Below are positions 38,778-50,881 of a stretch of DNA of 64,000 nucleotides, piece after piece (within the stretch, counting starts at the first letter, position 1; each line of letters starts with the position of its first letter). The DNA lies in assembly GCA_026545225.1 (NCBI GenBank), contig CM048848.1:48268306-48332305 (forward strand), given 5' to 3'. The stretch is from Cornus controversa. Its lineage: Eukaryota > Streptophyta > Magnoliopsida > Cornales > Cornaceae. The notes under the pieces are model-generated. The model had not been told where the DNA came from. It saw only the letters and a program-made list of their open reading frames with translations, and searched no databases. A program made the translations under genes and the position numbers.

Positions 38778-39092
38778 TCACAATGCCAAACAAGGCCCTA
38801 AACTCAGTTGTTGCATAAGAAACAGGGGTTGATGCAGGAGATTGGGTTGGTGGAGCAATTGTTCTTCTTGGGTTGTTTCATCAGAGGTTGCTTCTTGCTC
38901 AATTTCTCCTTCAGGCTTCCAGAATGAAAAGTACTCACATAAACCTCTTTCACATTTATAATCCAATTTCTTCGAATTTTGGTTTGACTCAATGATATGC
39001 AGCGCTGCCTTGCAACCACACCAACACGTTGGGTTCACGAAAATAGCTCCATCATTTGAATTGGAAACTGATGATGAAACCATGGTGCTCAT
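38778..39092 (-). CDS. GRF-type zinc-finger small protein
   Basis: This ORF of 104 codons starts with MSTMVSSSVSNSN. It then reads PTCWCGCKAALHIIESNQN and DYKCERGLCEYFSFW, the C-x-C ... C ... C-x-x-F/W pattern of the GRF zinc finger (residues about 22-62). An acidic stretch (PEGEIEQEATSDETTQEE) and a hydrophobic tail follow. GRF zinc fingers bind nucleic acids in topoisomerase III and APE2; in plants many short GRF-only proteins exist without a known role. No transmembrane helix is clear, although the plant relatives often end in a coiled coil or membrane helix. It is convergent with the dead MULE transposase upstream and may be an accessory gene of that element or a passenger. The 5' flank to about 39300 shows no clear promoter. 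Confidence 0.6.
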   Translation of the reverse strand: MSTMVSSSVSNSNDGAIFVNPTCWCGCKAALHIIESNQNSKKLDYKCERGLCEYFSFWKPEGEIEQEATSDETTQEEQLLHQPNLLHQPLFLMQQLSLGPCLAL

Positions 39093-39429
39093 TTAAGAGA
39101 AATTAACTGAAGTCATGAATCGAACAAAATACAAACTCATTAACTTATCTATATATATCAAATGAACGGATCTCACGTAGTAGGGTCCTCACCTCATCTT
39201 GATCTACCGTTCTTCTTCGATCTCAATTCTCATGCCACAACAAGCTTGCCTTCTTCTGCAAGTTTAGAGAAAGAGACGAAACACACTTCTGTAGGTATAT
39301 ATATATAATGCAATGACTATTTGACAAGACCAAAACAGGCTTATTTTTTTAAAAATAAAATAACAATCATTTTTATGTGAGTTGCGTGTGGAAGTGACTT
39401 AATTAATTTAGTGAATGATATTATTCTTT

Positions 39430-40535
39430 AGACCTAGATTTTTGTGATTGATTAATAACCCACAACAATTAACAATTCAACATTCAAATAAATAATAAAA
39501 TAATGCAAGTAAAAAAAAGTAAGAGATGACACTAGAAATTTTTTATGTGAAAAAACCCGAAGGAAAAAATCACGGAGACTTTGTCGTCTCAAGCGAAATG
39601 ATCCACTATCTTGAAGTAAGGTTACAGACTCTGTCTCAGTCTCACACCCACTCCACTCTGCCAAGAACTAGTTATTGTCAGCTTTACTCTTGTGACTGCT
39701 CGTCTAATTACTGTCGACTTCAGTCTTACTTCTCAATCTTTACAAAAGGGTTGCTGGAAGAACACGAACGCTCCACGAATACTCCGTTCCCCTTGTAGTG
39801 ATCGAATCCCCTTCTTTTCAAATAAGAAATTGTAAAGAAAAAATATGTTGTTCTAATTGAACTATGTAGACTGATGTTGTCTTTGAAGATCCCTAGATCA
39901 GATGAAGAAGAGCATCACCCTTAAAACACTCACGTGTGTGTGCTGTCAAAAATATAATTAGAAAAATCATGAAATATTTTCTCGTATAAATCTCTCTTTT
40001 AGCTCCAACAATGGGAGAAAAATATAAATTTTTCTCTCTTTTTTTTTGAAGCGTAAAGACGTATTTATAAGGTAAAAAGTCCTTAGAATACTTGAAAAAT
40101 AAGTTTTAGAACCCTACGAGGGCTTCTTACAAAGATTGGAATTGGATCAAAAAGAAAATTTCTGTTCAAACTAGAAGAATTTCGACTAGCCTGAAAAAGT
40201 GCTATCGGTCGGACCGAAGTGTGATCGGTCCGTAAAAGCACAATTGGTTCGAAAAATTGTAGGTTTCCAACTACTGAAAAAAGTTGGACTTATTGCTAAA
40301 AGTGCGACTGGTCGAACTTTTCAAAAATTAGATTTTTTTACATTAAAGCCTATTTTCTCCAAGTCCTAAATACACGAAACTTCAAATATAAAGTGTCATC
40401 ACCACTTTACCTAACTAAATGATGTCTTCATCCAATCTCACGGTAACGAGGCACTTATTGTTCAGCTCCAAAGATCGAAAACAAGATAAACAAAAATTAC
40501 AACTCGATGAATCCGGATACCGAAATTTTCCAACA
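39430..40535. mobile_element. LTR-like block, probably a solo LTR on the - strand
   Basis: The right edge, read on the - strand, is TGTTGGAAAATTTCGG, a typical LTR start. It shares the phrase 'tatgtgaaaaaacccgaagg' plus 'aaaaaatcacgg' near 39543 with the LTR-like region in AMY3 intron 6. GATCGGTC-like pyrimidine/purine boxes lie near 40204-40262. The left end is not resolved: the 5-mer AACAA occurs at the right flank (40536-40540) and near 39464, but the matching TG end is not canonical. No retrotransposon protein is present. Confidence 0.55.
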
Positions 40536-41230
40536 AACAATAAAATATCTCACATTTCCATCATGTGCCTTGCAAGTACATTTTACTAGATTTTCTTAAA
40601 CGAGTAGCCAACTAAAATGAGTATCCACACTTCAGTTCATACGCACCTTGTCACAGCTAAAATGAAGATGCAAACTTCAGTTCAAACTCGGCTAACTACA
40701 ATTATACTCCGTCAAACTTATAGAAAATGTATATGAACATAAACCACTCTCACACAGACAAACACATGCATATACAGCCCCAATACACCAATTCCATTAT
40801 TATTAATTCTCCAAAATTTAGGTTGAAGTTATAGACATGCACAATCTTTTCATGTTTATGCTAAAGTTTTTGGCTTTGCTATATTTGGTTTTTGTTTGAG
40901 TCCGTTTATGAGAATTTGATCAAAAGAAACACATGACCTACTACAACGGTTATATTATGTTCTGTTATATTTGTAATCTTGAGAGCATTTATCGAGTGAT
41001 TTTTTAAGTTATTTTTTTAACTCTTCAGTTTTTCTACTATTTTGTTGTCTTTCTAAAATGATGCAAATGATATTGTTTAATGAAGAAATTTTGGTTTTGT
41101 GAAAAGTGATTGGTGTTTGCATTTCCAGTTCATGAGTTTGTAATACTTGTTTGTTTATTATAGATTATATTTTTCTGGACTGAGTATATAAACTACTTTC
41201 CCAATCACTTTACCAAAAAGAATTGTGAAG
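40536..41230. other. Intergenic, nothing recognised
   Basis: AT-rich DNA without coding resemblance, clear repeats or RNA genes. Confidence 0.5.
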
Positions 41231-41239
41231 AATATAGAC

Positions 41240-41505
41240 GGCAGTGACGGATCCAAAAAATTAGGTAAGTGAGGGCAAAATTGAGTAGATTTATAATTAT
41301 AGAGTTATTTTAGATATAAAAAAATATATGTGGAGGCAAAGTTATATATAGTGGAATTTTTTTTTGTAATTTCAGTGGGCTAAAATGTAATTTTAATGAC
41401 ATATTTTCATAATTTTCATAAAATTATAGGCATATAATATAAAAAGTATAAATTTTAGTGGAGCGGATGCCTCAACTGACTTGGTTGTAGATTCGTTTCT
41501 GATCG
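41240..41505. mobile_element. Possible MITE-like repeat
   Basis: The block starts with 'cagtgacggatccaaaaa' and ends near 'gattcgtttctgatcgac', which are weak inverted complements of each other. The left motif is a familiar start of dispersed plant repeats. No target duplication could be fixed, so the call is tentative. Confidence 0.3.
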
Positions 41506-41888
41506 ACGCTAGCAATGACAACAATATTTGAGGCTTTTGATTGCAAGTCAGGTAAAATTTAATTGTTGTTTTGCTTTTGAATTGTGAAATTATTTATGTC
41601 GGTTTAAAAAAATAAATAAATAAAAGAAAAAAAACTAATTTCACAGTGCATGAGGTGGTGGTTACCTATTACTGTCTGAACAAATGTATTTAAAGTTGTT
41701 TATACTTGATATTTCAATTAGAACTTATTATATTCTATAATTTTGAGAAATTTCTAAAAGTAATTTTCTTTTCAATGAATTTTAATAATTGGATGTGCAC
41801 TTTACTACTATTTCAAAAAATCATAAGGTTAGAAAACAACAAAGATTCTCTAAGTTAAATCTCTCAACATTATCAAAAAAATTGACAC

Positions 41889-41931
41889 GTGACATTTTTT
41901 TTGTTATCTCATCAGATGCTTGCTTTATGTG

Positions 41932-41962
<31 letters not shown>

Positions 41963-42088
41963 GTCTCGAGCAAATAAATTATAAATGAACAACACTGACA
42001 TTTTTTTTGTTATCTCAACAGATGCTTGCTTTATGTGTGTGTCTATATATATATATATGTCTCGAGCAAATAAATTATAAATGAACAC
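41889..42088. repeat. Tandem duplication of about 105 bp with internal GT/TA microsatellite
   Basis: The segment from 'gacattttttttgttatctc' to 'ttataaatgaac' occurs twice in tandem (about 41890-41994 and 41997-42085), differing mainly in microsatellite length. Its last 30 bases recur once more at about 42440-42472, just before the copia insertion site. Confidence 0.8.
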
Positions 42089-42482
42089 TATTATATATAT
42101 AAATACATAAACATTACATATTTACATTCTTGAAAAAATAATTTAAATTTTCCTTTTACTTGTTTGCATCAACAATGTCTTGTATGATGGATTGAAAACC
42201 CTAATTGCACCCAAATAAAAAGCTCACAACCTAATCCTTTGTAAAGTGAGAAATGCTGCAGGAAGGTGAAGATGTTGGTCTGGTCCAGGACGGAAAGCCG
42301 TCTATTGACGACTCACTAGACTATGTCGTTTTGTTTATTTTTAATAACTGTCTGATGTGGCACATTATAAGCCATAGATTTTTAAAAATGCCACATGCTA
42401 ACACCTTAAACTTTCAACTTATGATATATCCCTTAGAAAATATGTCTCGAGGGAATAAATTATAAATGAACAATACTATCTA

Positions 42483-43668
42483 TGTTGTAATAGTAAATGA
42501 TGGACTTCTGTATTGTAGTAGTAAATAACAAAGTAGTATATAATTAACTACTAGAGTATTATATAGTATGAGAGAGATAGAGAAGATAGATAGTGATACA
42601 TATAACAGTAGGAGTAAGATAAGAGAGGGATGTCTATTATATTTGCCTCAAAAGATCTGTATCAGATATATAATTCAACATGTTGTATTTATAAGCAAGG
42701 TAATGATGGCAAGTCATGTTGGTGAGGGGGTAGTTGTGTTTTTGGATTTGAACAGAATATGTGCAAGTGGGTGTAGACACATAAATTTTGTGATTGTCTA
42801 ATCATCGTCCAATTGGTCAATAAGTCAAACACTCTTGATCAATTAAATTTTACGATTGCGGGTCTCGTCAACGGACAAGTGTCAAAATCTTGAAGGTTCA
42901 GGCCTTTAAAAAATATGTGTGATAATTCAAATTTAAATTTAATTTATTTTTATGTAAAAGGAGGCAAAATCTCTTTTTATGAAAGTTGGCACAATTAATG
43001 GGGAGTTACCAAATTAAACCCCCACATTTTTGCCTATAAATATGAGGTTACCCTACACAGTCAGGTTGACACAAAAAAATATAGAGGCAAAGAGTTGAAG
43101 AGAACACAAAAATTATGTTGAACCCCTGCCTCAACTAACACTCGAAGTTCTGAAGACGAAGAACAACAAGTATGCTACACAAGTGTCGTTCTACTTCAAA
43201 GACCTTCAATTCTCGAAGAATCTGAAAACGAAGAACATCAAACACGCCACACAAGTGTCGTTCTTCTTCGAAGACCTTCAATCCACCGTTCGAGATCAAG
43301 CTCTATCGACACTCAATCGGAAATCCAGTCAAGCATTCTTCAATCCTGAAGTTTTGAAGAAACCTCAGCATAACTGGTTCAAGAACAAGCTTTCGAAACC
43401 CTTGTACTGAACATCAAGGAGATTGAATCAGAAGAAGATTCTTTGTTGTAAAATAATCGACCATAGAGAAGTGTACCCCTTTTTCCTAAAATTAATAAAG
43501 TTGACTGTTTGTTACTCATTTTCGTTCCTGGATTTTCGGACACGAAATTTGTGTGTACAATGGGTATAGCTATTGTGTCACCCCATTACTCATATATACA
43601 CACATCAGCCTTTCTATCTTGTAAGAAATGAAGAAACATAAGGGGGTGGACCTCACTGATATGCAATA
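42483..43668 (-). repeat. 3' LTR of the copia element (interrupted)
   Basis: On the + strand it starts tgttgtaatag and ends gatatgcaata, matching the right LTR after removal of the 42772-43559 insertion. The resulting length is about 393 bp, against 420 bp for the other LTR. Confidence 0.9.
42772..43559 (+). mobile_element. Solo LTR of another family nested in the copia 3' LTR
   Basis: This 788-bp insert starts TGTAGACACA and ends GTGTGTACA. It is flanked by gtggg (42767-42771) and atggg (43560-43564), a 5-bp duplication with one change; the uninterrupted sister LTR has a single copy. It carries a TATA box (gcctataaatatgagg near 43033) and an aataaa near 43492, as expected for an LTR. It also holds an internal duplication of about 70 bp (43140-43285, containing 'acacaagtgtcgttct' twice). 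Confidence 0.82.
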
Positions 43669-43684
43669 CTCCCCCTTGGGGTCC
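43669..43684 (-). other. Polypurine tract of the copia element
   Basis: Read on the - strand, 'ggaccccaagggggag' directly precedes the 3' LTR, at the expected position for plus-strand priming. Confidence 0.7.
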
Positions 43685-44172
43685 ATAGTTTTATACAATA
43701 TTCTTGTGTCTTTGAAAATGGTATTACATGAAGAAGAACTGTCTTGTTAAAACCTTGTCAGGAAAATCCAGTGGGATAAAACCTGATCGAAGGAAAAAGA
43801 GTGCAGTATGTCAATACCTTTTCAATCAATTTCTCCCCCTTATCAGCATGAAAAACTTTCTAGTTGCTGCATTCCAATATTGTGAACCAATTTCTTGAAT
43901 GTTGTGGTAGGCAAAGCTTTAGTGAACAGGTCTGCTAAATTATAACACGAACGAATTTGTCGAACATCAATATCACCATTTTTCTGAAGCTCGTGAGTAT
44001 AAAAGAATTTTGGTGAGATGTGTTTGGTTCTGTCTTCTTTAATATAGCCTCATTTGATTTGTGCAAGACATACAACATTATCTTCATATAATATGGTTGG
44101 GATATTACTTATTGAGGAGAGTCCACAGTTTTTTCGAATATGCTGTACCATAGATCTTAGCCATACACACTC

Positions 44173-46990
44173 TCAGTTCGTTTCATGAAATGCAAGTATT
44201 TCAGAATGATTTGAAGAGATTGCTATCATTGTCTGTTTCATGGATCTCCATGATATAGCAGTGTCACCACAAGTAAATACATATTCTGTTTGTGATCGAG
44301 CTTTACGTGGATCAGAAAGATAACCTGCATCTGCATATCCAACTAACTGAGATTTTAATTTATTTGAAAAAGATAATCCCATATTAGTGGTCCCACGAAG
44401 ATATCTCATTATATGCTTGACACCATTCCAATGTCTGCGGGTTGGTGCAGAACTGTATCGTGTTAGTAAGTTGACTGGAAAAGGTATGTCCGGTCGTGTG
44501 CAATTTGTCAGGTATATCAACGCACCAATAACACTAAGATATGGAATTTCAGGACCAATCAATTTTTCATTATCTTCTCGAGGACGAAATGAATTTTTCT
44601 TCACATCAAGCTATCGGACAACTATTGGAGAACTTAATGGATGAACTTTATCCATATAAAATCGCTTTAGAACTTTTTCTGTATAAGTTGACTGAAGGAT
44701 AAGAATTTCGCTTGGTAAATGCTCAATCTGTAATCTGAGGCAAAATTTTGTTTTTCCAAGCTCTTTCATTTCGAATTCTTTCTTTAAATAATCAGCAGTC
44801 ATGGTGAGCTCATCAGGAGTTTCCACGAGGTTTAAATCATCAACATATACTGCTATAATTACAAATTTAGATCCTAATTTTTTGATGAAAACGCATGGAC
44901 AGATTGGATTATTTACATATCCTTCTTTTAGTAAGTACTCGCTAAGACGATTGTACCACATGTGTCCAGACTGCTTTAATCCGTACAATGATCGTTGTAA
45001 CTTAATTGAGTACATAAATCGTGGTTTTGAAGCTATTGATTCAGGCATTTGAAATCCTTTAGGGATTTTCGTATAAATATCACTATCAAGTGATCCATAT
45101 AAATATGTTGTAACCACGTCCATTAGATGCATATTCAGCCTTTCTGTGATTGCCAATTTAATCAAGAATCAGAATGTAATTGCATCCATTACTGGAGAGT
45201 ATGTCTCCTCATAATCAATACCAGGCCTCTGTGAGAAACCTTGTGCCACTAAGTTGGCTTTGTATCTCATAATTTTATTTTTCTCATTTCTTTTTCATAC
45301 AAATACCCATTTGTACCATATAGGTTTGACACCTTCAGGTGTCTGAATTACTGGTCCAAATACTTCACGTTTTGCCAGTGAATTTAATTCTGCATGTATT
45401 GCCTCTTTCCATTTTGGTCAATCATTTCTGCGTCGACATTCGTCGATGTATTGAGATTCTGGATTCTCATTATCTCTTGTAATATCAAAAGTAATTGCAA
45501 AAGCGAATATGTTGTCAACCAAAACTTCATTTCTATTCCATCTATTTGCATAATTTATTGATATCTCATCATTTTAGGTATGATTACCTTTTTTTGTGCC
45601 TCATCAAGGGTTATTATATCTTCAGGGGTTATTATAGCTCCCTTTGTAAGTATGGCCTCCTCAGGAGTGTCATCTTCTTTATCTACTTTCTTTTGTATTT
45701 TTCTCTTTTGAGGAACAGTATCTTTTGCATCGATAGGTCTACTACGCTTTAGGCGTATTTTAGATGCATCTGCTGCAATACTTATAGATTGTCTAACAGG
45801 GAAATCTATTCATGCTGGGAAATTGGCAGCAGAGATATGAGATTGTATCGCTTTATTTGTATCAGTAAATGAATCTGGTTATTGATTTGCAATACCTTGC
45901 AAATGAATGATCCTCTTAACTTCAAGTTCTCTTTGATTTGTAGGATGATCAAAATGTGATAATGTCATGTCATTTCAAGTGATTTCATGCTGTTGTTCAG
46001 GCTGTTTCATTTCTCCCCCTAATGGTCGGAATACCACCTCATCAAAATGACAATCAACAAATCTTGCTTTAAACAAGTCTCATGTCATAGGTTCAAGATA
46101 TCTAATGATAGATGGAGAGTCAAAACCTACATAAATTCCAAGTCTATGTTGATGGCTCATTTTTATTCGTTGTGGTGGTGCAATAGACATAAAGACAACA
46201 CAACCAAAAACTCGTAAGTGAGAGATATTTAGTTCTTGACCAACCATAAGTTGTAGAGGTGAAAAATTATGGTAAGCAATTAGTCTAATACGAATTAATG
46301 ATGCTTCATGTAATATGGCATGTTCACAGGCCGACACAAGAAGTTTATTCTCATAAGTAATGGTCTGGCAATCAATTAAAGACATTTTGTAAAAGACTTT
46401 GCTAGACCATTTTGAGTATGAGTGTGTGCAACAAAGTGTTCAACATCAGTGCCAATAGACATGTAATAGTCATTGAAAATTTGAGATGTAAATTCTCCGG
46501 CAATATCCTGACGAATTGCCTTGATTGGATAATCTGGGAATTGTGCTCATAAACGAATTGTTTGGGCCAAAAGTCTAGCAAATGCTACATTTCGAGTAGA
46601 AAGTAAACAAACATGGGACTATTGAGTTGAGGCATCAATTAAGACAATAAAATAACGAAATGGTCCACATGATTGGTGAATGGCCTATATATATCCCCGT
46701 GGATTTTTTGTAAGAAATCAGGGGATTCAACAACAACTTTTGAAGGAGATGGCTTCACAATTAATTTTCCTTGTCAACATGCAGTGCATGTATAATCACT
46801 TGTTAAAAGAATTTTTTGATTCTTTAATGGATACCCATTTGAATTTTCAATAATTCGGCGCATCATTGTTGAACCAGGATGACCAAGGCGATTATGTCAT
46901 AATACAAAATTGTTTGGGTCAGAGCACTTCTGGTGCATCATTACATGTGATTCAATTGCTCTTATATTCATAAAATATCACCCATAAGAG
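44173..46990 (-). pseudogene. Copia pol remains: integrase, reverse transcriptase, RNase H
   Basis: On the - strand, the integrase region spans about 46900-46080, ending with LISHLRVFGC-like sequence and RLGIYVGFDSPSIIRYLEP. Reverse transcriptase is at 45165-44611, with LMDVVTTYLYGSLDSDIY, LKQSGHMWYNRL and the intact YVDD of AVYVDDLNLV. RNase H is at 44604-44173, with LIYLTNCTRPDIPF, MRYLRGTTNMGL and YADAGYLSDPRKARSQTEY. Separate frames and in-frame stops show that the polyprotein is broken in several places. Confidence 0.9.
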
Positions 46991-48507
46991 AAAGTAGAGA
47001 GTTTTTCTAAAATATGCTTCCGGCATGAAATAATTGATGTAATGCATAGATATTCCATACTCCCTTGATTTATTGTTTCAATATGATATCCGTTATGACG
47101 TATAGATCTGGTCGAGTAGAGAGCATCATCAATACGCAATTGTGTTTCAAATGGTAACACAATATTAGCCCTTCCAGAACCATCAATCAGGTTTATGGAA
47201 CCTGATATAGTATTATCATTAGCTTCAACTAATGTTATATGGGAAAAATATTTTCTATCTCTCAGGATAGTATGTGTCGTGGCACTGTCTACCAAACATA
47301 TATCTTCATCATTTATCTTGGATGTGGGCAATGCATTGTTCAAATCCATTTTCTAAAAAAAAAGCAAACTTCATTACATTAATAAAAGTGTAATTACAAA
47401 CAAAACTGGTAATAACACACCAATAAAAACTAAAGGAAACAATATCTAATCGATGTGGACATTTCCATCATTAGTCTACTGATTATTGATTTCAGGAACG
47501 TCGTTATAGAAATATGAAATATTAAGGTGATTGATGGCTATCGATTCATAATTTTCGATAGCATTTGTTTCAATCTCATTTTCCTTCCCTTTTCTTTTGA
47601 GTGAAGCTTGATATAGCTCAACGAAGTGTTTGGGCATTCGGCAAGGCTGTGACCAATGCCCTTTCATTCCACATCGAAATCAAGCATTTTCATATTGTTT
47701 GGAGGGTGCATTCGGCACACCTTTCAATTTTTCTTGCTTAGCCCCATTTGCATTTCCTTCATGAGAGTATGGTGTGTAGTTCCTACTAGAAAACTCAAAT
47801 GAAGTATAACCACCATAATTATTATTTCTGCCGCGGCCACGACCACGGCCATGTTCGCGACAACGACCATATCCTCGACCACGTCCACGACCATTAAAAG
47901 ATGCTGAATGTGCTTTAGTTAATGAAGCTGATCCGGTCAGACGGGATATGTGGTTTTCTAATAAGAGCTTATTATTTTGTTCAGCCACTAATAAGCAAGA
48001 TATCAACTCAGAATATCTTGTAAAATGTCTCTCTCGATACTGCTACTGGAGGAGCAAGTTCGAGGGATGAAATATGGTAAATATTTTTTCTAACATATCC
48101 ACATCATTTTTAGGCTCTCCACATAAGTACATTTGAGAGCTAATTCAAAATAGAGCTGAATTATATTCTATTACCGATTTATAATCAGACAACTTTAATT
48201 TTAACCAGTTATCTCGAGCTCTTGGAAGGATTATAGTTCTTTGATGTTCGAACCTATCCTTTAAATTTTTTTATAGTATGGACAGGTCTTTTATTATAAA
48301 ATACTCGAATTTTAAATCCTCATATATGTGGTGGCGAATAAAAATCATTGCTATTGCCCGTTCTTGCATTGATGCTTTATTTACTTCTTTGATCGTCTCT
48401 CCCATATTTTTAGCATCCAAATGGATCTCAGCATCGAGAATCCATGATAAATAATTTTTGTCCAAAATATCAAGAGCAGTAAAGTCGAGCTTTGTAAGAT
48501 TTGACAT
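46978..48507 (-). pseudogene. Copia gag and protease remains
   Basis: On the - strand, gag starts at 48507 (MSNLTKLDFTALDILDKNY). It continues to a GR-rich nucleic-acid-binding segment (RGRGRGYGRCREHGRGRGR, about 47890-47820) and a zinc-knuckle remnant (MKGHWSQPC, 47667 onward) whose first cysteine side is altered. The protease is at 47349-46978, with LVDSATTHTILRDRKYF, where DSA stands at the catalytic Asp position. Stops separate these parts. Confidence 0.87.
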
Positions 48508-48727
48508 TATCAGTATGCTATATATTGGAAGAGAAATATAATTAGAATTTTATATGTAAGTATAGTATATTGACAGAATAAAATAAATAACATAAACATG
48601 TCACTTCTCAATCAGGAAGGACTTTATATATAAGTATATTGAAATGACACAAGTATGCTGATTTTCAATCGGGAATGATATTGTTATGTTAAGTTAAATT
48701 AGTATAAGCATGTCGTTTCTACAGTTA

Positions 48728-48728
<1 letters not shown>

Positions 48729-48781
<53 letters not shown>
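48729..48781. repeat. Long (TA)n microsatellite in the copia leader
   Basis: An uninterrupted TA run of about 50 bp lies between the gag start and the 5' LTR. Confidence 0.9.
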
Positions 48782-48785
<4 letters not shown>

Positions 48786-48841
48786 TGACATAAACATAAT
48801 TTTTGTACCTTTTATTTGGAAATGAAAAATAAAATTGTCTT

Positions 48842-48872
48842 CTCAGTTGGTTAGAACCTCGTGCTGATAACG
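48842..48872 (-). other. Copia primer-binding region resembling a tRNA-Ile 5' half
   Basis: Directly next to the 5' LTR, the + strand reads 'ctcagttggttagaacctcg' then 'tgctgataacg'. This is close to the D-arm-to-anticodon part of plant tRNA-Ile, so the element's RNA would pair with that part of the tRNA and not with its 3' end. Priming by a tRNA half is known for Drosophila copia (initiator tRNA). The tRNA comparison is from memory. Confidence 0.55.
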
Positions 48873-49292
48873 TGTTGTAATAATAAATGATAGACTTCTG
48901 TATTGTAATAGTAAATAACAGAAGTAGTATATAATTAACTACTAAAGTATTATATAGTAGGAGAAAGAAAGAGAAGATAAATAGTGATACATATAACAGT
49001 AGGAGTATATGATATTCAGATATAGAGAGAGTAAGATAAGAGAGATATGTCTATTATATTTGCCTCAAAAGATCTGTATCAGATATACAATTCAACATGT
49101 TGTATTTATAGGCAAGGTAATGGCGGCAAGTCACATGGGTGAGGGGGTAGCTGTGTTTTTGGATTTGAACAGAATATGTGCAAGTGGGTATAGCTATTGT
49201 GTCACCCCACTACTCATATATACACACATCAACCTTTCTATCTCGTAAGAAATGAAGAAACATAAGGGGGTGGACCCCATTGATATGCAATA
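48873..49292 (-). repeat. 5' LTR of the copia element
   Basis: This 420-bp LTR is nearly the same as the left copy. It contains 26 extra bases (near 49006-49031) that are absent on the left. Its outer end abuts the ATCTA duplication at 49293. Confidence 0.92.
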
Positions 49293-49297
49293 ATCTA

Positions 49298-49640
49298 GAA
49301 CTATTTTACTATTTTTCAAGTCGACAATTCGGGTTAGCAGATGTCGTGTTGGCCTATAGTATTATGTTAAACCGGTTAACTTAAACACTAATCGTTTAAT
49401 AATTGTTTAAGAAACTCTCGACATGAACACGACCCGTTTATTAAACGAGTGATACGATGCGACTCGTGTAACCCGTTTAATAAATGAGTCATGTAGTGAC
49501 ACGACTCGTTTAAGAATCTGGTTAACCTGTTTAAATTAAATGGATCATGTAACGCATCTATTAAAGTATAAAATACAAATATAATGAAAATTTTGATATA
49601 ATGAATGACTAAATTCATTAAAATAAGAATTATTGAAACA
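49298..49640. repeat. Inverted-repeat-rich spacer (possible hAT-like repeat)
   Basis: Short palindromic phrases such as 'acccgtttattaaacgagt' and 'cgtttaataaatgag' recur in both directions at 49425-49530. This recalls GTTTA-rich dispersed plant repeats. No end or duplication could be set. Confidence 0.3.
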
Positions 49641-49654
49641 ATGCAATTAAAAAA

Positions 49655-50822
49655 GGGAGGCGATATCCACATTCTCCTTTGCTATGCTTGCACTCCTATA
49701 TTAAATGAAATGACACTTTTAACCTTAACTTTAGAAGTGAATGATTATATTTTTTTTAAATTACACAACTACCTTTTTAGATATTTTACCCTCTATTTCT
49801 CATCTTTAATGTTTTCTGTCCCTTTAGAAAAAATACCAAAAAAGTTATCTTTTTTTTTTATAGAACCCAAAACAAAAAAAAAAACAAAAAAGAAGAAAAA
49901 GAAGTTATCTCTGTTAAATAAATTATCTCTTTTTACATGAACTGAAAAAAAAGAACCAAAAAAAAGTTATTTCTATCGGACAAATTATCTCTTTTGACAT
50001 AAAAAATATATATACATATTATGCAAAAAAAAAAAAAAAAGATGCAAAAAAATTGTTATTTCTATTTAATAAATTCTCTCTTTCAATTGGACCCCAAAGA
50101 AAAGTAATCCAAAAAAATTAACTCTGTTGATTAAATTTTCTCTTTTGACAGGACTAAAAAAATTAATAAAAGGTAAGCGAAAAAAGCTATATTTGTTGAA
50201 TAAAATATTTTTTTTACGGAACCCAAAAAAAAAGTTATGTTGATTAAATTATTTATTTTGATAGGACACAAAAAAAAAATAAAGAAAAAAGGTGATCTCT
50301 CGTGAATAAATTATTTTTTGGGTTAAGTGCAAAAAACACCCTCATTATATACAAAAATGTAAAAAAAACACCCTCCAATTTAGTATGTGCATATCACCCC
50401 CACTAGTTATCTCCGATGTGCAAATACCCCCCTCCGGCTTGTTGACCGACATGTTTGACTTAATTTTTTTTTTAAATTCCAAAATTACCCCTTCACCAGT
50501 TAGGTGCATAAAACACCCTGTTATATACAAAAATGTGCAACAACACCCCCTGATATTCAACTAACCCTCTACAATTTCAAAATTATTCAAATAAGGACAA
50601 ATTGTTAATTTTTTTGTACCGGAGATAAAAAATGACAAAATTATCCTTATGTGATAAAAAAAATTAAAGGATTAAGTGCATAATTAATCGTAGTAAATTG
50701 GGGCATTTGTTGTAGTAATCTTTATTAATCGGTATTTGTATAACAGTTCTCTCTTTCTCTGTGTAACAGTGTGTGTAATAGTGTGTGTAACAGAGTGTAT
50801 GTGTATATGATGACATATAATA

Positions 50823-50881
<59 letters not shown>

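Larger units (their letters stand above)
42483..49292 (-). mobile_element. Full-length but dead Ty1/copia retrotransposon
   Basis: On the - strand the order is 5' LTR (48873-49292), primer-binding region, gag, protease, integrase, reverse transcriptase, RNase H, polypurine tract and 3' LTR (42483-43668). The protease-integrase-RT order identifies Ty1/copia. The element is flanked by a perfect 5-bp duplication, ATCTA, at 42478-42482 and 49293-49297. The LTRs differ at scattered positions and by a 26-bp indel, and the 3' LTR holds a 788-bp solo LTR of another family. Every coding domain contains stops, so it cannot act on its own. Confidence 0.93.

Noticed and set aside
48842..48872. Possible tRNA-Ile gene
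   Set aside because: Only the 5' half resembles the tRNA; it abuts the LTR, so it is best explained as a primer-binding region.
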